Shown here in pieces: positions 1 to 8,839 of a DNA stretch of 54,992 bases. The position numbers and the translations under genes were made by a program. Position 1 is the stretch's first letter. Each line of letters opens with the position of its first letter. This stretch comes from Flavobacteriaceae bacterium. Lineage in GTDB: Bacteria > Bacteroidota > Bacteroidia > Flavobacteriales > Flavobacteriaceae. The stretch spans positions 1 to 54,992 of the forward strand of contig JAQWIL010000034.1 in the NCBI GenBank assembly GCA_029248885.1, given 5' to 3'. Below the pieces are notes generated by a model. It was not told the DNA's origin and did not search any database. It worked only from the letters and a program-made list of their open reading frames with translations.

Positions 1-1
1 T

Positions 2-508
2 TCCTACTGGGAAGGGTATAGCAGACTATCTCTGTTTATGAGCGGTTTGGCAATTTCATCAATATCCTTGTACTATCTGCCAAAACTCGTTGAAGCCAAT
101 ACAGGACAGGAAATGTTGAAAGTTGTTCTTTGGGGTGTCAAATTCTTATTTGCCGTAGCATTCCCTGCGATGCTGCTAATCTTTTTATTTGGCAGTGATG
201 TCATATCATTGTTGTACACGACGAATTTTTTGGAAGCTATTTTTCTGTTGAAATGGGAGTTGTTGGGTACGTTTTTAAAACTGCTTTCGTTTACCGTTTC
301 ATTTATTATGATCGCAAAAAAACTAACTGTCGTGTTTGTGTTGTCAGAGCTTTTTTCTGGCCTTTTGTTTTTGGGGTTGAGTATTTTGTTTATAAACCTC
401 TTTGGGACTGGCGGCGCATCAATTGCCTATGCAGGAACTTATTTCTTGTATTTGTTGTGGGCGGTGATTTACTTTGGAAAACGTTTTAGATTTTTCGAAA
501 AAGGGTAA
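2..508 (+). CDS. Polysaccharide flippase (Wzx/MATE-like), C-terminal part only
   Basis: The reading frame is open from base 2, so the gene is cut by the window edge and only its last 168 codons are present. The fragment is almost entirely hydrophobic, with about five membrane segments separated by short basic loops and a basic C-terminus (GKRFRFFEKG). This fits the C-terminal half of a polysaccharide exporter of the Wzx/RfbX group, which flips lipid-linked sugar units across the inner membrane. The three glycosyltransferases that follow on the opposite strand support that reading. Its last 23 bases overlap the end of the first glycosyltransferase tail to tail. Another multi-TM transporter of the MOP superfamily is possible, because the diagnostic N-terminal half is missing. 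Confidence 0.6.
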   Translation, partial: SYWEGYSRLSLFMSGLAISSISLYYLPKLVEANTGQEMLKVVLWGVKFLFAVAFPAMLLIFLFGSDVISLLYTTNFLEAIFLLKWELLGTFLKLLSFTVSFIMIAKKLTVVFVLSELFSGLLFLGLSILFINLFGTGGASIAYAGTYFLYLLWAVIYFGKRFRFFEKG

Positions 509-1394
509 AAAATCTTTGTGCAAGATGGCTCTGACTTGATAAGAAATACACAAAATTGCGTAGCATGGGTTGGCGGAATGGTTTATAATACTTAATGCCT
601 GTTTTTTTGTCACTAGTCAAACTGGCGTTGTGAAGCATATAGTCGTCGTGGATTTGATGAATTTTTTTCACCTCTGTTTTGGAGTAGTTGTATTTTTTTG
701 CAAAATATAATTTGGCTCTCAGATAAGAATCCGCTTGGTGAGAGTGAGAATCCCTGTGTATGCGATACACACTTAACACTTTTGGAATAAGACCAAACTC
801 ACTATTCATCATTAAATCTGTCAAAATTGGGTAATCTTCAAAATCAATTTGTTGATTTCTGTATTCGTCAAAGTACACATATTTTTCAATTGAAGATTTT
901 CTGTAACAACACCCCATAAAACTCGTGCCGTAAATTTTGTGTCTTGCTATATATGCTGCTTTAGCAGACTTTAGGATCCTTTTGTTAACAAATGATTTGA
1001 TTTTGCCAGATCGTTGGTAGTAACAGTCAAAACCACTATCCACAAAGCTAAAACTTGGATTTTGATCCAGTTCATCCACCAAAGTTTGAAGCGCATAGGG
1101 GTCTGACAACCAATCGTCGCCAGCAAGGTCAAAAACATACTCACCTTGGCATCGGTGAAGCGTTGTGACAAAGTTTTTTAAAACCCCTAAATTATCTTTG
1201 TTTTGATGCGGCTTGATAAAATCATGCTTTTCAGCGATAGTTGTAACGATTTGATAGGTTTTATCTGTTGAAGCGTCGTCTGAAATAATGATTTCGAACG
1301 GGAATGTTGTTTTTTGTCGAAGAACCGATTTCAGTGACTGATCAATATAGTTTTCACAATTATAGGTCATCATGTGAACCGATAGCTTTATCAT
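486..1394 (-). CDS. Family 2 glycosyltransferase
   Basis: 302 residues with a GT-A fold start: LSVHMMTYNCENYIDQSLKS, then the nucleotide-sugar site IIISDDASTDKT (about residues 35-46) and a DxD-like element AGDDW near residue 92. It should transfer a sugar from a nucleotide donor to a growing glycan on the cytoplasmic face. No membrane segment is obvious. It is the last gene of the minus-strand run ftsE - GT - GT - GT, one base after the preceding GT. The acceptor and sugar cannot be told from sequence. GT2 membership is secure; specificity is unknown. Confidence 0.85.
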   Translation of the reverse strand: MIKLSVHMMTYNCENYIDQSLKSVLRQKTTFPFEIIISDDASTDKTYQIVTTIAEKHDFIKPHQNKDNLGVLKNFVTTLHRCQGEYVFDLAGDDWLSDPYALQTLVDELDQNPSFSFVDSGFDCYYQRSGKIKSFVNKRILKSAKAAYIARHKIYGTSFMGCCYRKSSIEKYVYFDEYRNQQIDFEDYPILTDLMMNSEFGLIPKVLSVYRIHRDSHSHQADSYLRAKLYFAKKYNYSKTEVKKIHQIHDDYMLHNASLTSDKKTGIKYYKPFRQPMLRNFVYFLSSQSHLAQRFFTLFRKI

Positions 1395-1395
1395 T

Positions 1396-2328
1396 TCAAT
1401 AGGTATTTAGTTCAATTCCAAATGACTTTACAATTTTCTTAAAAATGATTATTGGCTTGTAAACAAACAGTGGAGATAATAATAAAACGCGTTGCGTAAA
1501 ATTCAAAAATTTGAGATCTATTTTTTTTCGAAAAATTTTCATGTCCTCGAATCTTTTTTCAGCTTTTATTTTTTGACAAAAACAGTACATATTGAAGTGT
1601 ATAAACTTCTCTAAGGATGTTGGTCCGCCGAGATATTTTTCTAACAAGGGGTAAATTTTGTTTTTGGTTGAGCTCTGAGTCAAACTGCCTGATAATCCAG
1701 TGTTTTGAGTATGGCAAATATCATTACAGTATGCAAGGTTATAAACAGAAAAGCAACGAATAAAAAAATCAATATCCTCGGCAAAAGTCACGTTCTCGTC
1801 ATAGTTTCCTACTTGCTGAAAAACACTTTTGTTTACCACAACACAACTTTGTGTGAGAATCAAACGTCCGAGGTTTATTTTAAAAAAATCATTCACTATT
1901 AGGGACTTTTCTTTTGAGCTAAGAGGAATTTTTGATTTCGGCTCAAATTTTTTGCCCTTCAAATTTTCTCTGTAACGAGTTGCAAAAATAGACTCGTTTG
2001 GATATTCTTTTATAAGGTTTCCGATCGTTTCCAAATAGATAGAGTCCCAGTGATCATCTGCATCTAAGAAAGCGATGTAAGAGTGTGTTGCTGCTTTTAT
2101 CCCTGTATTTCTAGATGCAGAAAGCCCTTTATTTTTATTGTGTTTAATAATCTTAATTCTGTTATTATCAATTTTCTCAACTACACTTAAACTGTTATCG
2201 GTCGAGCAGTCATCTACAATGATAACTTCAAAGTTTTGATAAGTCTGACTTAGCACACTGCCTAGGGTTTTTGCAACATATGCCTCCTTGTTATATAGCG
2301 GTATCACAACTGAAAAATAGACCTCCAT
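1396..2328 (-). CDS. Family 2 glycosyltransferase
   Basis: 310 residues. The N-terminus carries the classical GT2 pattern: FSVVIPLYNKEAYV, VIIVDDCSTDNSL and FLDADDHW (the DxD motif, near residue 90). The C-terminal third is basic and hydrophobic (LLLSPLFVYKPIIIFKKI) and may lie on the membrane. The start codon follows the stop of the upstream glycosyltransferase with no gap (TAA-ATG), which indicates translational coupling. Most similar in style to enzymes that add residues to O-antigen or exopolysaccharide repeat units; donor and acceptor are unknown. Confidence 0.87.
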   Translation of the reverse strand: MEVYFSVVIPLYNKEAYVAKTLGSVLSQTYQNFEVIIVDDCSTDNSLSVVEKIDNNRIKIIKHNKNKGLSASRNTGIKAATHSYIAFLDADDHWDSIYLETIGNLIKEYPNESIFATRYRENLKGKKFEPKSKIPLSSKEKSLIVNDFFKINLGRLILTQSCVVVNKSVFQQVGNYDENVTFAEDIDFFIRCFSVYNLAYCNDICHTQNTGLSGSLTQSSTKNKIYPLLEKYLGGPTSLEKFIHFNMYCFCQKIKAEKRFEDMKIFRKKIDLKFLNFTQRVLLLSPLFVYKPIIIFKKIVKSFGIELNTY

Positions 2329-3204
2329 TTACTTTGCTTTTAAGAAATAGAATAATCTCAGCAAATCAACAAAAAGTATAGGCGCCCCAAATACATATAA
2401 CACTGTTTTAAGAAATGGACTTGTGATCGTTAGGGCTAATTTCAACGGGTTGTTTAACTTGTATCTTTTTAAAAGAGAATATGTTCTTACAAGTTTGATA
2501 TGGTATAAATTTAATGAAGAGTTGGAATCAAGTTTGGCATGCATCTCTCCAGATTTTTGAATTTTTTTGACAAATTCTCTGTTGTTTTCAAGTCCCAAGT
2601 GATATGCTTCGTTTTGTAAATGAACTACTTTTTTATTTAATGATTTTAGAGATGAAGACAAGTAAATGTCTTCTCCATAAGCCTTGTCCTTAAAGTTATC
2701 AAAAACTACATTAAATAATTGTTTTTTTATCAAAACGTTTCCAAATAAAATTGAGTTGTATGGATTCAACTGTCTCTTTTCGGCACTTATTTCCTCACGA
2801 TTCCTCCCATACCTTAAACGGAGGTTAAATGGTTTTATTTCGTTTGCATAACAACAGCCACCAATTGCAATGTCAGCTTTGTTAAATGTGATGAAATTTG
2901 TGTATTGAATTACATATTCATCTGTCTTTGGTAACATGTCGGCATCTACAAAAAGCAGCCAATTAAAACTACTCTTTTTGGCCAATTTTATCCTTGTTGA
3001 AATACAACCCAAATTCGACGTATTTTCAAAAAAAGAAAACCCATTTCGTTCACAAGCTTCTTGATTCTTACGGACATAATCTGTCGAAAAATCATCACAG
3101 ACTAAAACCTCTACAGTTTCTTCGATTTGCGCAATCTGCTTTGCCAAAATATCTAACAATGCTGAGCAATCAGTGTTATAAGTCGGAATGCAAATGGATA
3201 ACAA
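2329..3204 (-). CDS. Family 2 glycosyltransferase
   Basis: 291 residues. GT2 features are LSICIPTYNTDC at the N-terminus, VLVCDDFSTD around residue 35 and LFVDADML (DxD) around residue 88. A hydrophobic C-terminal end (VLYVFGAPILFVDLLRLFYF) suggests membrane association. It begins three bases after the ftsE stop, so it is probably expressed with ftsE and heads the three-glycosyltransferase run. Expected role: assembly of a cell-surface polysaccharide, in keeping with the flippase fragment next door. Specificity cannot be inferred. Confidence 0.85.
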   Translation of the reverse strand: MLSICIPTYNTDCSALLDILAKQIAQIEETVEVLVCDDFSTDYVRKNQEACERNGFSFFENTSNLGCISTRIKLAKKSSFNWLLFVDADMLPKTDEYVIQYTNFITFNKADIAIGGCCYANEIKPFNLRLRYGRNREEISAEKRQLNPYNSILFGNVLIKKQLFNVVFDNFKDKAYGEDIYLSSSLKSLNKKVVHLQNEAYHLGLENNREFVKKIQKSGEMHAKLDSNSSLNLYHIKLVRTYSLLKRYKLNNPLKLALTITSPFLKTVLYVFGAPILFVDLLRLFYFLKAK

Positions 3205-3207
3205 GAC

Positions 3208-3888
3208 TTAGGATTTTGATTTTACCTCAACCACTTGTTGATCCTCACACATCAAGGTTCTTTTGGGAAATTTTGATATCAACCCAAAATCATGCGTCGC
3301 CATCAAAATCGTTGTTCCATGTTGGTTGATTTCATGGAGTAGTTTCATCACTTCTTCGCTCGTAATTGGATCTAAATTGCCCGTTGGCTCGTCGGCCAAG
3401 ATGAGCTTTGGCTCGTTGAGCAAAGCACGCGCAATCGCAATTCGTTGTTGCTCTCCACCCGAAAGTTCATGTGGGAAGAACTTGAGTTTGTCTTCAAGTC
3501 CCACAGCCTCCAATACCTTATGAATACGTTCTGTTCGTTTGTCAGCTGATTTCCAACCCGTTGCCCGCAACACAAAGTCGAGGTTTCGCTCTACACTGCG
3601 ATCAGAAAGAAGTTGAAAATCTTGAAAAACAACGCCAAGTTGCCGTCGTAAATCTGGAATATGTCGCTCTCGCATCTTTAGCAAGTCACGATCAACAACT
3701 TTCCCTTTTCCCTCTCGGAGCTTGATGTCACCATAGAGTGTCTTTAGCAGACTACTTTTTCCAGTACCTGTTCTGCCAATAAGATAAACAAAAGCACCTG
3801 GATCAAGTGTAAATGAAACGTCACGTAGTACCACTTTTTTATCTTGTGAGATCGTGGCGCCCTCAAACGAAATTATGTGTTTATCCAT
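3208..3888 (-). CDS. ftsE: Cell-division ABC transporter ATP-binding protein FtsE
   Basis: 226 residues, a stand-alone ABC ATPase. Walker A GRTGTGKSS is near residue 38, the Q-loop FQDFQLL near 90, the signature LSGGEQQR near 143 and Walker B LILADEPTGNLD near 163, followed by the switch histidine in MATHDF. Length and signature fit FtsE, which partners FtsX to control peptidoglycan hydrolases at the division septum. LolD/MacB-type ATPases look similar, but the 226-residue length and compact N-terminus favour FtsE. No ftsX lies next to it. It is first in a minus-strand operon with three glycosyltransferases. The 179-bp divergent region to asnB holds no clear TAnnTTTG element for this strand. 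Confidence 0.8.
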   Translation of the reverse strand: MDKHIISFEGATISQDKKVVLRDVSFTLDPGAFVYLIGRTGTGKSSLLKTLYGDIKLREGKGKVVDRDLLKMRERHIPDLRRQLGVVFQDFQLLSDRSVERNLDFVLRATGWKSADKRTERIHKVLEAVGLEDKLKFFPHELSGGEQQRIAIARALLNEPKLILADEPTGNLDPITSEEVMKLLHEINQHGTTILMATHDFGLISKFPKRTLMCEDQQVVEVKSKS

Positions 3889-4045
3889 GATTTAGCCCTC
3901 TAAATTAAAAACTATCACACAAACAATCTTAAACTTTTTCACTTATTTTTTATCTATAAAACATAAAAATTATATTAAAATTGAATTTTTAGTATAAAAT
4001 AGTTATAAAAATACAGGTTTCTCTTTTAATTATATACACAAAATA

Positions 4046-4053
4046 TATCTTTG
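4046..4053 (+). promoter_or_regulatory. Promoter -7 element of asnB
   Basis: TATCTTTG matches the Bacteroidota -7 consensus TAnnTTTG and ends 14 bp before the asnB ATG, giving a very short leader. No clean TTTG stands 19-21 bp upstream. The rest of the 179-bp ftsE-asnB gap is AT-rich with nothing else recognised. Confidence 0.6.
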
Positions 4054-4067
4054 TCAAAAAATTTGAT

Positions 4068-5729
4068 ATGTGCGGTATTGTTTGTGCTTACAATGATAAA
4101 ATTGAAATTGATGGGCTACGTCCACAACTCTTGTCTATGTCGAAACAGATTCGACATCGTGGTCCAGATTGGAGCGGTATTTATGTTACTAAACATGCAA
4201 TATTGGCCCATGAACGCTTAGCTATTGTTGACCCAGCATCTGGAAAGCAACCTTTATACAGTAAGAACAAACAGCTTATCCTAGCAGCAAATGGCGAGAT
4301 TTACAACCATCGAGAATTGCGCAAACAAACTTCCAATTATGCATACCAAACAGGTTCTGATTGCGAGGTTATACTTGCATTATACCAAGACAAAGGTGTT
4401 AATTTTGTTGACGAGCTTAACGGGATATTTGCTTTTGTACTCTATGATGCAGATAAAAATACCTTTTTTGCTGCCCGCGATCACATGGGGATTATTCCTC
4501 TTTATATGGGCTGGGATGCCAATGGAACTCTATATTTTGCCTCTGAGCTTAAATCCTTAGAGGGAGTTTGCACGACGATTGAAGTCTTTCCTCCTGGACA
4601 TTATTATGACAGTTCCAAAGGCGAGCTGACACAGTGGTATGATCGAGATTGGCGAGACTATGGGGTTGTGGAAAACAACAAAACTGACATTGATGAGTTG
4701 CAGCAAGCATTGGAAGATGCGGTCCATAGACAGCTGATGAGTGACGTCCCATATGGCGTTCTCCTATCAGGTGGTTTGGATTCATCAATCACTTCTGCAT
4801 TGGCAAAAAAGTTTGCAAAAAAACGAGTTGAGTCAGACGATGAGAAGGATGCGTGGTGGCCTCAATTACACTCTTTTTCTGTTGGTCTTGAAGGTTCGCC
4901 AGATTTGGCAGCTGCCCAAAAGGTAGCCAAACACATCGAAACGGTTCATCACGAAGTAACCTTTACTGTACAAGAAGGACTTGATGCAATACGAGATGTT
5001 ATTTATCACCTGGAGACATACGATATCACGACAGTTCGGGCATCAACGCCAATGTACCTCTTGGCACGAGTAATCAAGTCGATGGGGATTAAGATGGTCC
5101 TCTCTGGTGAGGGTGCTGATGAGGTCTTTGGGGGGTATTTATATTTTCACAAAGCTCCTGATGCGAAAGAGTTTCATGACGAAACCGTTCGTAAACTTGA
5201 TAAATTGTATCAATATGACTGTTTGCGCGCCAACAAATCACTAGCAGCTTGGGGAATTGAAGGTCGTGTTCCATTTTTAGACAAAGAGTTTATGGATGTA
5301 GCGATGCGAATCAATCCAAAAGACAAGATGATTACACCCGAACGCATGGAGAAATGGGTACTTCGAAAAGCTTTCGAACAATACTTACCAGAGAGCGTTG
5401 CTTGGCGTCAAAAAGAACAATTTAGCGATGGGGTAGGGTATAACTGGATTGACAGCTTAAAAGAAGTCGTTGAAAGAGAAGTGAGCGACACCGACATGGA
5501 AGTTGTGCATCACCGTTTTCCAACGCAACCTCCAAGAACCAAAGAAGAATATTATTATCGATCGATTTTTGAAGAGCATTTCCCCTCAGAGACTGCGGCT
5601 TTAACCGTTCCCTCTGTGCCATCTGTTGCTTGCAGCACACCAACAGCCCTTGCTTGGGATGCTTCTTTTCAAAATATGAATGAACCCTCAGGACGCGCAA
5701 TTGGAGCAGTTCACAATGACGCATATTAG
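4068..5729 (+). CDS. asnB: Asparagine synthetase B (glutamine-hydrolysing)
   Basis: 553 residues, the usual AsnB length. It makes asparagine from aspartate, ATP and glutamine. The N-terminal class II glutaminase domain starts with MCGIV, where Cys2 is the nucleophile exposed after Met removal; RHRGPDWSG, HERLAIVD and NGEIYNH are further glutaminase motifs. The synthetase domain has the PPi loop SGGLDSS at residues 234-240 and LSGEGADEVFGGY. The C-terminal tail (SVACSTPTALAWDASF) is the long tail typical of the E. coli-type enzyme. It stands alone with its own promoter and is divergent from ftsE. Confidence 0.97.
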   Translation: MCGIVCAYNDKIEIDGLRPQLLSMSKQIRHRGPDWSGIYVTKHAILAHERLAIVDPASGKQPLYSKNKQLILAANGEIYNHRELRKQTSNYAYQTGSDCEVILALYQDKGVNFVDELNGIFAFVLYDADKNTFFAARDHMGIIPLYMGWDANGTLYFASELKSLEGVCTTIEVFPPGHYYDSSKGELTQWYDRDWRDYGVVENNKTDIDELQQALEDAVHRQLMSDVPYGVLLSGGLDSSITSALAKKFAKKRVESDDEKDAWWPQLHSFSVGLEGSPDLAAAQKVAKHIETVHHEVTFTVQEGLDAIRDVIYHLETYDITTVRASTPMYLLARVIKSMGIKMVLSGEGADEVFGGYLYFHKAPDAKEFHDETVRKLDKLYQYDCLRANKSLAAWGIEGRVPFLDKEFMDVAMRINPKDKMITPERMEKWVLRKAFEQYLPESVAWRQKEQFSDGVGYNWIDSLKEVVEREVSDTDMEVVHHRFPTQPPRTKEEYYYRSIFEEHFPSETAALTVPSVPSVACSTPTALAWDASFQNMNEPSGRAIGAVHNDAY

Positions 5730-5810
5730 TCCCTTTTTTTTCACACCTCATTGTTAATAACTTGACGTTTTTAGGGTCCGCTCTATCGGTTAATTTTCCT
5801 CAATAAAAAG

Positions 5811-5818
5811 TATCTTTG
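5811..5818 (+). promoter_or_regulatory. Promoter -7 element of gyrB
   Basis: TATCTTTG (TAnnTTTG) 38 bp before the gyrB ATG. No good TTTG is seen at the expected upstream distance, so the call rests on the -7 box alone. Confidence 0.55.
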
Positions 5819-5838
5819 ATAGATTGTGATTTAGTTAA

Positions 5839-7791
<1,953 letters not shown>

Positions 7792-7834
7792 GGAAAAAAC
7801 AAAGACATAATAATAACCGATACATTAACATAAA

Positions 7835-8770
7835 ATGAAAGTAACCATTGTTGGCGCTGGTAATGTCGGTGCCACTTGTGCAGATGCAATTGCCTATCAA
7901 GGCATGGCGAGTGAGGTTGTTTTACTCGATATCAAAGAGGGGTTTGCAGAAGGGAAGGCCCTCGATATGATGCAAACAGCCACTACCTTAGGATTTAACA
8001 CCAAAATCACTGGTACCACCTCAGATTATGCAAAAACAGCAAATAGCGATGTCGTTGTTATTACTTCTGGGGTCCCTCGTAAGCCAGGAATGACACGTGA
8101 GGAACTCATTGGTATCAATGCAGGAATCGTCAAGAGTGTTGCCGATCAAGTACTGACTCATTCCCCTGATACCGTAATAGTAGTTGTCTCAAATCCGATG
8201 GACACCATGACCTATTTGACGCTCAAAGCCACTGGCTTGCCGAAAAATAAAGTGATTGGCATGGGCGGAGCTCTAGACAGCAGCCGCTTTAGAACCTATT
8301 TGTCTTTGGCTTTAGAAAAGCCTGCCAATGATATTCACGGCATGGTCATTGGTGGCCATGGCGATACAACTATGATCCCGCTAACCCGACTTGCTACCTA
8401 CAACGGAATTCCAATTTCGACGATTCTCAGCACAGAAAAATTAGAAGAGGTCGCTGCTGCAACGATGGTTGGGGGAGCAACATTGACGAAGTTACTTGGC
8501 ACTTCGGCATGGTATGCCCCTGGTGCATCGGTTGCCTATCTTGTCAATAGTATTTTACACGATCAAAAACGAATTATTCCCTGTTCAGTGATGCTCGATG
8601 GGGAATACGGTCAGTCGGATATCTGTATCGGAGTTCCAACTATCATCGGGAGAGATGGATGGGAAAAAATCATAGATTTAAATTTAAATGATAAGGAGTC
8701 AGCTAGTTTTGATAAAAGTGCCTCAGCTGTGCGGACGATGAATGAAGCACTTTCAGGAATTCTCAAGTAA
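7835..8770 (+). CDS. mdh: Malate dehydrogenase (NAD-dependent)
   Basis: 311 residues of the LDH-like MDH type. The Rossmann NAD site is VGAGNVGATCADAIA at the N-terminus. The mobile active-site loop RKPGMTREEL carries substrate-binding arginines, and the catalytic histidine lies in GGHGDTTMIP (about residue 175). It oxidises malate to oxaloacetate in the TCA cycle. Arg in the loop where LDH has Gln supports malate rather than lactate. It lies between gyrB and secDF; no TAnnTTTG was found in the 43-bp gap before it, so it is probably read from the gyrB promoter. Confidence 0.95.
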   Translation: MKVTIVGAGNVGATCADAIAYQGMASEVVLLDIKEGFAEGKALDMMQTATTLGFNTKITGTTSDYAKTANSDVVVITSGVPRKPGMTREELIGINAGIVKSVADQVLTHSPDTVIVVVSNPMDTMTYLTLKATGLPKNKVIGMGGALDSSRFRTYLSLALEKPANDIHGMVIGGHGDTTMIPLTRLATYNGIPISTILSTEKLEEVAAATMVGGATLTKLLGTSAWYAPGASVAYLVNSILHDQKRIIPCSVMLDGEYGQSDICIGVPTIIGRDGWEKIIDLNLNDKESASFDKSASAVRTMNEALSGILK

Positions 8771-8804
8771 AACAAACAATTATAGATGTATCAGAAGTAA
8801 GCGT

Positions 8805-8812
8805 TATATTTG
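8805..8812 (+). promoter_or_regulatory. Promoter -7 element of secDF
   Basis: TATATTTG 27 bp before the secDF ATG in a 69-bp AT-rich gap. No TTG at the usual distance. Confidence 0.55.
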
Positions 8813-8839
8813 CTTGCTTTTTGATTAAAACAAACGATC

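Noticed and set aside
3208..3888. LolD- or MacB-type ATPase instead of FtsE
   Set aside because: No LolC/E-type permease nearby and the sequence pattern and length fit FtsE; kept as FtsE with reduced confidence.
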